DNA of 64,000 nt from Planctomycetota bacterium (GTDB taxonomy: Bacteria; Planctomycetota; J058; JAJDCP01), in NCBI GenBank assembly GCA_029260765.1, contig JAJDCP010000112.1:24743-88742 (forward strand), read 5' to 3'. Below are positions 17,926-26,374 of the stretch, in pieces. The position numbers were made by a program, and so were the translations under genes. Positions within the stretch are counted from its first letter, which is position 1. Each line of letters starts with the position of its first letter. The notes below the pieces were generated by a model, which did not search any database, was not told the origin of the DNA, and worked only from the letters and a program-made list of their open reading frames with translations.

Positions 17926-18385
17926 AGACAGGGACATTGCAGGCTCGATCGGGATGATGAAGAAAGTCGCTGAGATTCGGGGCGGAGGACGTCGACGGGG
18001 GTTGCAGGTTGGTCGGGACCAAGCGCCCGACGGCGGTGGCGAAGACGAAGACGGACCCGATCCCGACAGTGGTCCCGAACCCGCACCCGTGGCCGAGCCC
18101 GTGGCCGAGCCCGTTCCCGACAGCGGATCTCTGAGCTCCACCGTGAGGACCGAAGACCGTGGGGACGAGGGCCGAGGACGGCTGACGGTCGCAGTGAGGC
18201 AGTGAACTTCGGCGGTTGACTCATGTTCGCTGTCTGGCCGGGTTGGGCTTCTCGAACGCTGTCCCGGGCGGAGTAGGCCGGGTTGGGTCTGAGCCAGGCT
18301 TCTCTGCGAATGCTACTTGAGGCCTATTTTCGGTTTCTTCCTCCGATCGGCCTCGGGGCATTTGGGCACAATAGAGACATCGTGC

Positions 18386-18430
18386 AGTCGCCGCTCAGCG
18401 AAGCGGCCGAAGGTCGACCCGGAGGCCTGG
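18386..18430 (-). repeat. Dispersed repeat, copy B
   Basis: On the minus strand reads CTCCGGGTCGACC, TTCGGCCGCTTCGCTGAG, CGGCGACTGC, matching copy A about 0.5 kb away in inverted orientation. Confidence 0.65.
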
Positions 18431-19141
18431 CGCGTCGCTTGCCCAACGATCATGGCCGTGCACAGCGCACTGCCAAGAGGTGGCTCGGTGGGCGGCGCAA
18501 GCGACGTGCCAGGCCGGATGGCTTAGCCGCAAGACGGCGTTGCCAAGCTGAGCGTTCGGATCCTGGTCTTTGACGGACGTTCGTCGACCGAAATCGACGT
18601 GTGCGCGGGAGGGCAACCGCGGGGTTCGGAAGGCGGTCATTGAAAGGCGAGCGCTTCGGGGTCGTCGCCGACGCCAGCGCGTGCCAGATTGCGAGACGAG
18701 GCCAAACACAACCACGAGCCATGTCAGGGCCGTCGTCAGGGACCGCGCCGTGGCCCTGTGGTTGCGCGAACCAGATCAGCGGCAGCCGAGGTCACTAGAG
18801 CCGAACGCAAGTCGCGCCCGCGGCGACAGAGCGGTGTGAACTATGCGGCACCGCGCCCAGGCTGGCTGGGGGGACCCGTGCGGCACCGTGCCTCGGCTGG
18901 GGGGCTCCAGCGCGAAGACTGTCGAAGAACCCCGGGGCTGACTCGCGGTCGAGCTGTATGAATCTGCCCAAGTTCTTGCCCGAGCTGAGGCGGTATGCCA
19001 GGTGACCGCAACCTGAACAGGGACCTTGTAGTAGGATCGTGACGGCGTGGTGACCTCAACTCCCCAACATGCGGTCGGACGACCGTTGCGAGTCCTGCGT
19101 CCGTGAGAAGCTCACTCGGTGGTGGCAAACTCTTGCGCTAC

Positions 19142-19609
19142 ATGCCCAGTGCCGTACGGTTTGTTTCGGCTTTCTCCTTATTGACGAGCATTCTTGGTTG
19201 CTCGACCTTGCCGACCAATGTTGTGGCGTGGTCGATGAGCGACGTTGATGCTGCTGAGATTGTAGGAGAGGAAGTGAGAGGGGATTTTGGCAGGCGCCTG
19301 GTCGAGTTGAAGATTGGGGAGATCGCAAGAAGAGAGTTCGATCCGAGTGATATGCGCTATCAGGGCAAAGAAGTCGTCCCTCGATCGAAGGCTAGACCCT
19401 TCCCCGTCAGGGCTGACAACGAATTTCGGAGTCGCAACGATCTGGCTCGAGGCGAGTCAAAGTTCTCGCGACGAGAGAGTGCCGGACACCGAGTGATCGG
19501 GTCCTGCTGCCCGAAGGCAGCGCCGCGCCCCCCCTCGTCGGACTCCTCGCCCGCCTGCTCCGCCGCAGGAGAGTCCTCCCCGACGTGGCCTACCGGCTGT
19601 GGGTGCTGA
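19142..19609 (+). pseudogene. Truncated lipoprotein gene
   Basis: Starts with a convincing lipoprotein signal (MPSAVRFVSAFSLLTSILGC, lipobox SILGC), then about 60 residues with normal composition (VVAWSMSDVDAAEIVGEE...). From about 19380 the frame runs into sequence belonging to another element (the IS91-like fragment, read in a different frame), so the true C-terminus is missing and the last 70 or so codons are junk. Base composition at 19140-19350 is clearly less GC-rich than the surroundings. Function unknown. Confidence 0.5.
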
Positions 19610-19690
19610 CGATTCCCAAGCGGCTCCGCGTGTTCTTCCGGCATCACGGGGGCCTGTTCAAGGAACTCAGCCGGATCTTCAGCAACCCCC
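19549..19690 (+). mobile_element. Fragment of an IS91-like transposase
   Basis: In one frame, VAYRLWVLTIPKRLRVFFRH followed by HGGLFKELSRIF resembles the conserved QWVLSxPKRLRYFLHRD...L..VL.IF region of IS91-family (Y2, rolling-circle) transposases. The upstream zinc-binding part and downstream HxH and tyrosine motifs are absent. It continues in frame into unrelated sequence. A small remnant, not active. Similarity judged by eye. Confidence 0.5.
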
Positions 19691-20448
19691 TCTGCGACTG
19701 GATGCAGGCGATCCTCGGCCGGGACGACATCCGTCCGGCCGAGCCCGCGGCGATCGCGGTGCTCGCTGGAGCCCTGGCCCGCGACCCCGGCATGCTCCAG
19801 CCCGGAGCGTGGGCGGTGATCGCGAGCATCCCGCTCGGGGTGTTCACCGCCGGGCGCCTGCAGCGAACGCTGTGGGCCGCCGTCACGCGTCTGGCGTAGC
19901 TGCGCCCCCACGCCAACACCCTGCGCCTGCCGCGGCCGCGGGACGTCCCGGACCACTGGCTGCCCGCGGACCTCGACGGGCCGGCTCCGCGCGCGCGGCG
20001 CTCCGCCCTGCTCTGGGCGTTGCCCTGCCTGACGGCGGCCGCCGGCTTCGGTCTGGCCGGCGCGGGGCTCCTGTTTTCGACCGGGCCGCGCATCCTCATC
20101 GGCTGCCTGCTGGCCCCGAGCGCCGCCTTCAGCGTCCTCGCGCTGGTCGCCGCGGGGCATCCGCGGGGGCTCGACGCCGTCCTGGAGGGGCTGCAGCGGC
20201 GGGAGCGGACCCTGTGCGACGCCTGCGCCGTCGCCTGCGCGGCCGCCGTCGTCCCCCTCGGCGCGCTCTGGTTCCCCGCCCCCCTCGCTGCGTGGGTGCT
20301 CGTCGGCTTCTCGTGGCGCGCGCTGCGCCCGCGGGCGGGCTTCGCCCTGCAGCTCTGCCCCCTGCTCGCCGACATCGGCGAGGCCCAGGATCGGCTGCTC
20401 GCGGCGCTGGAGGGGCGGGAATCGGAGAAGATTGGTCAGTCCCGCTGA
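19691..20448 (+). pseudogene. Broken membrane-protein gene with extreme GC third positions
   Basis: The frame continues from the IS91-like fragment, is cut by TAG at 19897-19899, then runs open to TGA 20446-20448. The second part shows three hydrophobic helices (ALLWALPCLTAAAGFGLAGA, RILIGCLLAPSAAF, AVVPLGALWFPAPLAAWVLV). Nearly every third codon base is G or C, more extreme than in surrounding genes, which suggests transfer from a higher-GC source. No family recognised. No ribosome site supports a separate downstream start. Confidence 0.45.
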
Positions 20449-20512
20449 TAGGACTCTGCATGCCATCACGTCCTGCTGGCGCGCGGAAGGACGGTAACGA
20501 GCGTATCCTGGC

Positions 20513-20518
20513 TATAAT
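20513..20518 (+). promoter_or_regulatory. Putative -10 element before the amidase gene
   Basis: A perfect TATAAT at 20513-20518. A transcript from here would begin near 20525, which argues for translation starting at a GTG (20542 or 20551), not at the in-frame TTG overlapping the box. No clear -35 is seen. Confidence 0.45.
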
Positions 20519-20541
20519 TGCCAGAGGACTCCGAAGACCTG

Positions 20542-22536
20542 GTGCGCAACGTGTCCGACGAAAAACTCATCCGCGGTGACTACCAGAAGATCGGTACCTA
20601 CAAGGCCGACATGTCGGGCTTCGTCAATCCCGAGCTGCAACAGCTGCTGGAGAAGTACTGCCAGGAGACCGGCTGCGACCCCAAGACCCTGTCGCAGCGT
20701 GGCTCACCCGGCAGCGGCAGCAAGGCGGGCGTCGGGGACGCGGAGCACAAGGTCAAACCGGGACTGCCGGTGTGGCTCGGCGTCTTCCAGTCGAAGGCCG
20801 AGAAGTCGGCAGAATGGGGCCCGAAACAGAAGGCCTGGTCCCGCTTGATGGGCTCCTTCTTCTATGCCTACTTCACCGACAAGTACTACGCTCCCAACAA
20901 CATGGCCATCCCGGCGAATGTCGAGTATTTCCTGCATCATCTGGGCAAGAGCAATCCGAAGGGCGCCGATTGGAAGCCCAAGCCGCGGCCAGGCTACGTC
21001 GGCAATGGGGCCGCGACCTTCAGCGAGATCGGCGGCGGCGGCGCCAACTATTGTGCCGCGGCCTCGTCCAAGGCCTTGCTCAACGGCCTGACGGTCTTCG
21101 GCTACAAATGCAACTTCATCGGCTACGCACCCGGGGGCAAGGGGGTGGGCCACGGCTGTCCAGCCAAGGCACAGATGGGGCGAAGGGCCGGCGAAGCCAA
21201 TAGGCCCCTGCCCGGAGATGTCCTGTCGATCCGTACCGCCATTGGCCCGATGTCCGGCCACGTCATCACCATCTGCTGGGCGATCAGCGACGGCACGAAG
21301 AGCGGGGAGATGTACTATGTCTCCGGCAACTCCGCCCACGCCTCGGTGAGCTGCGACTGGGCCCAGATCGCCGATGCGGCGGGCCGTCCACCGCGGGGCT
21401 CCGTGGCGGTGATCAACCGGGTCATCACCAGCTGTTTCGCCACAGACAAACTGGCCGCCATGGACGCCTCGGGTCTCAGCCGGCTGAAGCTCAGCAAGAA
21501 GCAGGGAGATTTTCCTCAGCCCCCGAAGGCCGGTCAGAAGACGGGGGATGCCGGCTCCGCGAGCTCCCCGGCAGGGAACAGTGGAGCGACGGGCCCGGAT
21601 TCCCAGGTGCTCCCGGACGCCCCGAAGGTCGAGAGCACGAAGGGCTCCGGCGACGTGCAGACGGTGGCCACGAGCGGATCGACCGGTGCGACGATCATCC
21701 GGTTGGGCAAGCACCAATCGGAGCCGCCGAAAGCGCCGGCAGCAACTGCCTCAGGGCCCGGAAAGACGCAATCCACTCCGGGCGCCAACGCTCCGGGTGC
21801 AACGGCCCCAGCAGCCAACGCCTCCGGGGCAACGGCTCCGGCAGCGCCAGCGGGAGCGCCGCCGAGTCCAGATCTCTCGAAGTATCCCCTGGTCGAGGAC
21901 TACACGGCGAATGCGGCGGCGAAGGGCAGAAAGAGGAAGAACCCGCTTGCACGCATAGACACCATTTGCCTCCACCAGATGGCGTGCGCTTCGGTGGGCG
22001 GTACGGCGGAGGGGAACGTGACCAAACAGACCAAGACCGGTCGTGTCGAACGCTGGAAGTCGCTCAATGCCCATATCGCGGTGACTGTGGGACCCGAATC
22101 CAAAGCCTGGATCTTGAATGATGTGGAGTGGCGCATTCCGCATGGACACGGTTGGAACTCACGATCGGTGGGGATTGAGGTAGAGGGACATTTTGCCGGG
22201 ATCCACGACCTGCAGACGGGGAAGTGGTCCAAGTACTGGAAACCGAAGAGCAAGCCCAACCGCAAGCCGATGGTTCCAACGTCGCAGCAGATCGAGGCCC
22301 TGAAGCAGGTGATGCGCTGGATCGTAGCGGAGATTGCGAAGAGGGGCGGGAAGATCAAGTACGTTTCGGCGCACAGGCAGAGCTATGGAACAAAAGCGAG
22401 CGATCCCGGACAGTTGATCTGGCGGCAGGCCGCGCTCCCAATCATGAAAGAGCTGGGACTGGCAACGGCTCCCACTCTCAAGCGTGGAAAGGGGATCCCC
22501 AAGCAATGGGATCCATCCTCTACCGTCGAATATTGA
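20542..22536 (+). CDS. Two-domain peptidoglycan hydrolase: Cys-protease-like plus Amidase_2
   Basis: A 664-residue protein. The N-terminal part (about 60-300) looks like an NlpC/P60-CHAP or DUF2272-type cysteine peptidase: candidate nucleophile C171 (NYCAAASS), PGDVLS, and His240 in SGHVITICW. An Ala/Pro/Gly-rich linker (about 330-445) follows. Residues 460-640 form an N-acetylmuramoyl-L-alanine amidase (Amidase_2/PGRP fold) with zinc ligands H478 (LHQMA), H611 (SAHRQS) and D621 (SDPG), plus H511 (NAHIAVT). Together they could cut both stem peptides and the sugar-peptide bond. There is no signal peptide, so export must use another route. An in-frame TTG at 20518 is an alternative start. Confidence 0.8.
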   Translation: MRNVSDEKLIRGDYQKIGTYKADMSGFVNPELQQLLEKYCQETGCDPKTLSQRGSPGSGSKAGVGDAEHKVKPGLPVWLGVFQSKAEKSAEWGPKQKAWSRLMGSFFYAYFTDKYYAPNNMAIPANVEYFLHHLGKSNPKGADWKPKPRPGYVGNGAATFSEIGGGGANYCAAASSKALLNGLTVFGYKCNFIGYAPGGKGVGHGCPAKAQMGRRAGEANRPLPGDVLSIRTAIGPMSGHVITICWAISDGTKSGEMYYVSGNSAHASVSCDWAQIADAAGRPPRGSVAVINRVITSCFATDKLAAMDASGLSRLKLSKKQGDFPQPPKAGQKTGDAGSASSPAGNSGATGPDSQVLPDAPKVESTKGSGDVQTVATSGSTGATIIRLGKHQSEPPKAPAATASGPGKTQSTPGANAPGATAPAANASGATAPAAPAGAPPSPDLSKYPLVEDYTANAAAKGRKRKNPLARIDTICLHQMACASVGGTAEGNVTKQTKTGRVERWKSLNAHIAVTVGPESKAWILNDVEWRIPHGHGWNSRSVGIEVEGHFAGIHDLQTGKWSKYWKPKSKPNRKPMVPTSQQIEALKQVMRWIVAEIAKRGGKIKYVSAHRQSYGTKASDPGQLIWRQAALPIMKELGLATAPTLKRGKGIPKQWDPSSTVEY

Positions 22537-22619
22537 GCCTCTGCAACCGGGGGCTACAGTGGTTCATCGGACAGAGCAGCCGCCCGCATAGAACCCATAC
22601 TTCTTACCCTATCTACGAT

Positions 22620-22988
22620 CTACACATCAGCGGACAAGGGGCCGGTAGATGGCCCAAAACGCTCCTGATGCTCAGCGAGGCATTCTTCTACAAAATCGCA
22701 CGCGCTGCAGTGTTTCCGGGCGATGCTCGCATCCGGCTGTTCCGGTCCTAGGAGACCGCTTCCCATATAGAATCCGAAACAACGTGGGTGATGCTCGTTG
22801 ACTTCGTGGACCCATATGCAGTTTGGAGGGCAGAAATCGCCCTTTTTCTTTCGGCAATCCTCGCCCCAAACACACGATTCCTCATAAGCCTCAGGGTTGA
22901 ATCCCCTCTCACTGAAGTCGTCCGGTTCCGTTTCGCCCACGTACCGTTCACCATCATATTCTCGAGAAGACGCTTCTTCCGTGGGCAT
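22620..22988 (-). CDS. Small Cys-rich protein with WhiB-like CxxCx5C motif
   Basis: A 122-residue acidic protein with ten cysteines: CVWGEDC, FCPPNC, a lone Cys in HPRCFGF, and HCSACDFVEECLAEH near the C-terminus. The last has the C-x2-C-x5-C spacing and EECL context of WhiB-type iron-sulfur proteins and of some phage proteins; a metal or Fe-S site is likely, though family membership is not established. ATG 22988 has an AGGGGA box 7 bases upstream. It begins two bases after the stop of the decayed ORF at 22990 and converges on the amidase gene. Composition is less GC-rich than neighbours, suggesting separate origin. Confidence 0.65.
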   Translation of the reverse strand: MPTEEASSREYDGERYVGETEPDDFSERGFNPEAYEESCVWGEDCRKKKGDFCPPNCIWVHEVNEHHPRCFGFYMGSGLLGPEQPDASIARKHCSACDFVEECLAEHQERFGPSTGPLSADV

Positions 22989-22989
22989 C

Positions 22990-23661
22990 CTAGTTCCCCT
23001 TGCAAGACCGTTCAAGACCGACTTCAAGCCAGCGGTTTCTCCGCGTTGGTACATCGCCGGACGCCAGGTTCCTGCCATCGCGGCGCAGCACGACCCTTCC
23101 CAACCCAGACCGTCCCGCTGCATCGACGACGGTGCCCGTCCACACGGCCCCGCGCTCGAGGCCGATCGCCAGCGGCGCGTCCTCGCCCGTCACGATGACG
23201 TCGAGCTGACGGGGGAGAAACGCGTCCCGCTTCCGCACCTCGAGCTCCCAGATACCGGGCATCAGCGCGGGCAGGATGAACGGCCCCGCGGCATCGGTCT
23301 TCGTCCTGGTCCGCGGAAACACGACGGGGATCACGGGCTCGCCGAGCAACGTCGCGTCGATGTGCGCGCCCTCGACCGGATCCCAGCCCGGGCCGTGCTC
23401 GCCATCGCCCCGGACGACCGCGAGGGCCGGGAGGCGGCTCTGGCCCAGCTCGGCGCCCGGGTTCCGGATGAGCGGCTCGCGGCGTGCCGGCTGCTCGGGC
23501 TGGTGCAGACGCCCGACGCGGCCCTCGAGGCGGCCCTGCACGAGGCCCGAGTCCGCCGGCGACCGCGAAGACCGGGGCAGACGGCCGATCGGGATCGCGA
23601 GCGCCGGACTCCGAGCCGGATCCTGGCGCCGCCCCGGGTGGGCCGTCGCTGAGACCGGCAT
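22990..23661 (-). pseudogene. Decayed carboxypeptidase-regulatory-like domain protein
   Basis: The C-terminal two thirds of this frame keep the pattern of carboxypeptidase regulatory-like (transthyretin-like) repeats: TKTDAAGPFILPALMPGIWE with LEVRKRD, then LAIGLERGAVWTGTVVDAAG. The first third has lost the pattern (Arg/Pro-rich, wrong frame) and no ribosome site supports the ATG at 23661. With the fragment at 23704-24048 it looks like the wreck of a longer surface protein built from such repeats. Confidence 0.5.
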
Positions 23662-23703
23662 GCCCTGGCCCGAAGGCTCCTCGGCTGCCGCCGGAGGCGC
23701 TGC

Positions 23704-24048
23704 TCAGGGAAAGACCAGCTGGAGCGACCGCGTGCCCGCGCCGTCGACCAGCACCCTCTGTGCGGTCCCTGTGTGCTCTGCATCCGCTGCCACCACCTCA
23801 TAGGTACCGAGGAAGAGACCCGTGAGGCGGAAGGTTCCGTCCGCAGCGATCGCGGCGCGCTGCGCCTCGCCCGACGGCAGCAATCGGGCGATCACCTCGG
23901 AAGGCAAGCCGTCCTGCCAGCGCACGCTGCCCTCGAGCGTTCCCGGGGCTCGCATGGCGAGGTCGACGGGCAGCGACTCCCCAGGGGCTACGTGCAGCAC
24001 CTGATGGATCAGACCGAGGCCCAAACCGATCAACGTGCCACGATGCAT
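23704..24048 (-). CDS. Short carboxypeptidase-regulatory-like repeat protein (possibly a fragment)
   Basis: A 114-residue frame with one transthyretin-like/carboxypeptidase regulatory repeat: GTLEGSVRWQDG, then AAIADGTFRLTGLFLG and TYEVVAADA. ATG 24048 has GGAG 8 bases upstream, so it could be translated. The N-terminus (GESLPVDLAMRAPG) itself reads like the middle of a longer repeat protein, and similar debris continues downstream at 22990-23661, so this may be a salvaged fragment. There is no clear signal peptide. Confidence 0.45.
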   Translation of the reverse strand: MHRGTLIGLGLGLIHQVLHVAPGESLPVDLAMRAPGTLEGSVRWQDGLPSEVIARLLPSGEAQRAAIAADGTFRLTGLFLGTYEVVAADAEHTGTAQRVLVDGAGTRSLQLVFP

Positions 24049-24170
24049 ACTAGACTCTCCAGATGGGGCTCCCCTTGGATTGTAGGAGATGTGGCCACTC
24101 TCGCAGCGTCCGTTTGCGGTCGACGCCGCCCCGGCCCTCGTCCCTGGCCGTCCCAGCTCACCTCAATGAA

Positions 24171-24206
24171 CTTCCCTACCGAAGGCTTCTTCCCTACCGA
24201 AGGCTT
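24171..24206 (+). repeat. Exact 18-bp tandem duplication
   Basis: CTTCCCTACCGAAGGCTT occurs at 24171-24188 and again, without a gap, at 24189-24206. It lies in a 700-base region (24049-24749) where I see no gene. Confidence 0.8.
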
Positions 24207-24374
24207 CGCGAGGTATCGACGCTCGCTGGGAGGGATCACAGATGCACGGGTTGCGACGCGAGGAGTGGTCCACGCCAAGATAGCCTGCGGCGCACAGGGC
24301 GTGGTTCATTGACCCCAAAGCGGCTCCCACCTCAATGCCTCGGTTCGGGTTCCGCATGGCCGGCGGGGGCCGCC

Positions 24375-24462
24375 GGCCGCTTCGCTGTGTGCCTCGGAGG
24401 GCGGACTCTCGCCCGCTTCGCTGTGTTCCTCGGGAGCTGGCGCTCGGCCGCTTCGCCGAGCA
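24375..24462 (+). repeat. Three imperfect 35-36-bp tandem repeats
   Basis: Units begin at 24375, 24411 and 24446 with GGCCGCTTCG or GCCCGCTTCG; the first two continue CTGTGTGCCTCGG / CTGTGTTCCTCGG. The shared GCCGCTTCGCT core also occurs in the inverted repeat pair near 18 kb. Confidence 0.6.
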
Positions 24463-24675
24463 GCCTGACCTATGGGTTCTCCCCTCCAGGCCGGGCCCTT
24501 CGAGGTCGAGGTCGCGCGCGGCGTCACGACGGGCCTGCCCGACGAGATCGTGTATCGGCGGCCCACGACGACGGCCGACGACGTCCCCTACCGCTGTGGC
24601 GCACCCAGCACAACCGCCGCGAGGCAACGGAGAACACGGGCCGCACGACGATTGGTCTCCCTCCAGCCCAGCCGC

Positions 24676-24681
24676 TATACT
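24676..24681 (+). promoter_or_regulatory. Putative -10 element before small membrane protein
   Basis: TATACT in an AT-rich patch (CTATACTATTTAAATG), unusual in this GC-rich gap, about 70 bases before the ATG at 24750. No clear -35 is seen. Confidence 0.35.
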
Positions 24682-24749
24682 ATTTAAATGCTGTGACAAA
24701 CGTTAGATCGCCAACAGGTGCCGGACCTGAGGCGCAACTGGGGCTGCCC

Positions 24750-25178
24750 ATGGGACGATGGCTACAGGCAGGCAACGAATTGCTCGGCATCGTCGTGCTG
24801 CGTTTCCGCTTCCCGGTCAATGTCTGGGCCGGATTGCTGATGTTGTGGAACCTGGGCGCGGTGCTCTTCCTCGACACCACGTACGGCGTGGTCGCACTGC
24901 TCGCCATGCTCGTCGCGGTCCAGGTCATGACCGCCATCTACGTGAAGTTGGGCTTCGTGCGGCTGCTCGGCGCAGGACACGTGGTGTGGATCCCCATGCT
25001 GCCCTGGTTCGCCCTGAACCTCCCCGACAGGGGGCCCCTCTACTGGTGGATGGTGGGCCTCATCGCCATCAACAGCCTCTCCCTGGTCATCGACACCGTA
25101 GATGTCATCCGCTACCTGAGGGGTGAGCGCGCACCGCACTATCGCTGGCGCCTCGAACAGACCAGCCCTGAGTCCTGA
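24750..25178 (+). CDS. Small integral membrane protein
   Basis: A 142-residue protein with about four hydrophobic helices: NVWAGLLMLWNLGAVLFL, YGVVALLAMLVAVQVMTAIY, GHVVWIPMLPWFALNL and WWMVGLIAINSLSLVI. The stretch VKLGFVRLLGAGHVVWIPML resembles a widespread but uncharacterised bacterial membrane family. ATG 24750 is chosen as the first ATG; GTG 24693 is an in-frame alternative close to the putative promoter. Function unknown. Confidence 0.65.
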   Translation: MGRWLQAGNELLGIVVLRFRFPVNVWAGLLMLWNLGAVLFLDTTYGVVALLAMLVAVQVMTAIYVKLGFVRLLGAGHVVWIPMLPWFALNLPDRGPLYWWMVGLIAINSLSLVIDTVDVIRYLRGERAPHYRWRLEQTSPES

Positions 25179-25305
25179 AGACGGGCGCTGGTGCGCTGAC
25201 GGTACTTCTCGCCCGGACCCGGAGCGAAGGCGGAGGCTGTGGCCAGGGCTTCGCCTACGGGGCCCGGCTGAAATCCCAGCCCACAGACGACGTAGCGGAG
25301 CAACC

Positions 25306-25971
25306 TCAGCGCTGCCGGCCATCGACCCTCAGCTGCACCTCGACGACATCCCGGCGGTGGTGCTCGGCCAGCCCCTGCAGCCGCGCCGCCTCTTCGGGGT
25401 CACCCAGCCGCAAGGCCCGCTCCGCGGAGCCGCGCAACACCTGAACCCGCAAGGCCGCCTGGCTGAGCCGAGGAACCTCCGGGGGCGCGAGGGCCCACGG
25501 CAACAGACTGTCGTACAGCTCTGCCAGAGGCTCGATGCTGCCTTGCAACCTGAACTCCTGGTCGAGAGCGAACAGGGCGGCCGCTGCAGGCATCCAGGGC
25601 AGCTCGTCAAGCTCCCGCCACACAGGGCGGCGCGTCACGCACTCCGCCAGACGCACACAGGCATGCCGGACAGCATCTTGGGCGAGGCGTAGCGCCATGG
25701 TGTCTTCCGGGCTGCGAAGCAACGCACGCGCATTGTTGACCAAGTCGAGGTTGCTGCTGATGTCCGCCAGGTCCCGCTCGAGGCGGCCGACGTGCCGCGC
25801 CCGTGCCTCAAACCTGTGCAACTCCGGCTCGAACGCGGCAAGCTCTGCCTGCAGAGACCGGATCCTGCCGCGGGACCTGACTGCCACGAAAGCCAACACG
25901 GCAATACAGATCAGGCACAGTGCGCCCCAGACGAGGTGCACGGCAACGGTGGGCTTGACGAGGCGAGCCAT
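25306..25971 (-). CDS. Membrane-anchored coiled-coil protein of unknown function
   Basis: A 221-residue protein with one N-terminal membrane helix (HLVWGALCLICIAVLAFVAV) followed by a coiled coil (about 34-75, Leu/Glu/Arg heptads) and a helical C-terminal part rich in Ala and Leu that may form TPR-like hairpins. ATG 25971 has AGGAGG 5 bases upstream, a strong start. I do not recognise a family. It stands alone on the minus strand. Confidence 0.7.
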   Translation of the reverse strand: MARLVKPTVAVHLVWGALCLICIAVLAFVAVRSRGRIRSLQAELAAFEPELHRFEARARHVGRLERDLADISSNLDLVNNARALLRSPEDTMALRLAQDAVRHACVRLAECVTRRPVWRELDELPWMPAAAALFALDQEFRLQGSIEPLAELYDSLLPWALAPPEVPRLSQAALRVQVLRGSAERALRLGDPEEAARLQGLAEHHRRDVVEVQLRVDGRQR

Positions 25972-26169
25972 AGGGCCTCCTGGCGATGAGGATCAGGATT
26001 CTGCGGTCGTACCCTGTCTCTGCTGGAACCTTGGCGGGGTTTCTTTGCTGGTCGCCCGCCGCCTCAGCATGACAGTTGCACAGCCGTCCTGCTTTGCTCG
26101 AACGAAACCCCTGAGACGGGCCGCTTGGGCCGGCACAGGCTCGTCAGCGCTTTCCGAGCTGCTGTTGCC

Positions 26170-26370
26170 GTGAAGATCCACATCCTCAGCAACCTGCACC
26201 AACCGTTTGCACCTCCGGCAACGGAGGCAGACGTAGGCGTCCTTGCTGGGAATATCGGCACCTCCCAGGCCTGCGGATGGCTGGGAGCAATTCGCAAAAC
26301 CCGTGGTCTATGTTGCTGGGAATCACGAGTACTACGGCGGTGCCATCCCCCACCTGACTCGCTGTCCGAC
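26170..26370 (+). pseudogene. Frameshifted N-terminal remnant of a metallophosphoesterase
   Basis: Frame 1 from GTG 26170 reads VKIHILSNLHQPFAPPATEA, DVGVLAGNIG; the reading then moves to frame 2 and continues GWEQFAKPVVYVAGNHEYYG, GAIPHLT. This is the start of a calcineurin-like metallophosphoesterase (normally KIHILSDLH...VLAGDIG...VIYVAGNHEYYG). Both metal-binding Asp residues have become Asn, the frame is shifted near 26245, and the gene stops before the C-terminal histidines, where it meets the converging gene at 26375. Confidence 0.75.
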
Positions 26371-26374
26371 AGCT

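Larger units (their letters stand above)
17764..19141. other. 1.4-kb gene-free region with low-complexity and repeat DNA
   Basis: No convincing gene on either strand. About 18020-18130 has a GC-rich hexamer-like run (CCCGAC, GTGGCCGAGCCC units). Two inverted copies of one repeat lie at 17875-17925 and 18386-18430. A 9-bp inverted repeat GTCGCTTGC/GCAAGCGAC occurs at about 18433-18505. Two imperfect copies of GCGGCACCG plus GGCTGG-rich sequence sit at 18844-18910. Short overlapping open frames here have no ribosome sites or family resemblance. Confidence 0.6.

Noticed and set aside
18433..18505. Inverted repeat with GCCCAAC, considered as an integron attC site
   Set aside because: The matching GTTRRRY box is absent (GGTGGGC instead), and no integrase or cassette array is near.
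24472..24687. 71-codon frame upstream of the small membrane protein
   Set aside because: No ribosome site, repeat-derived 5' part and no family resemblance.
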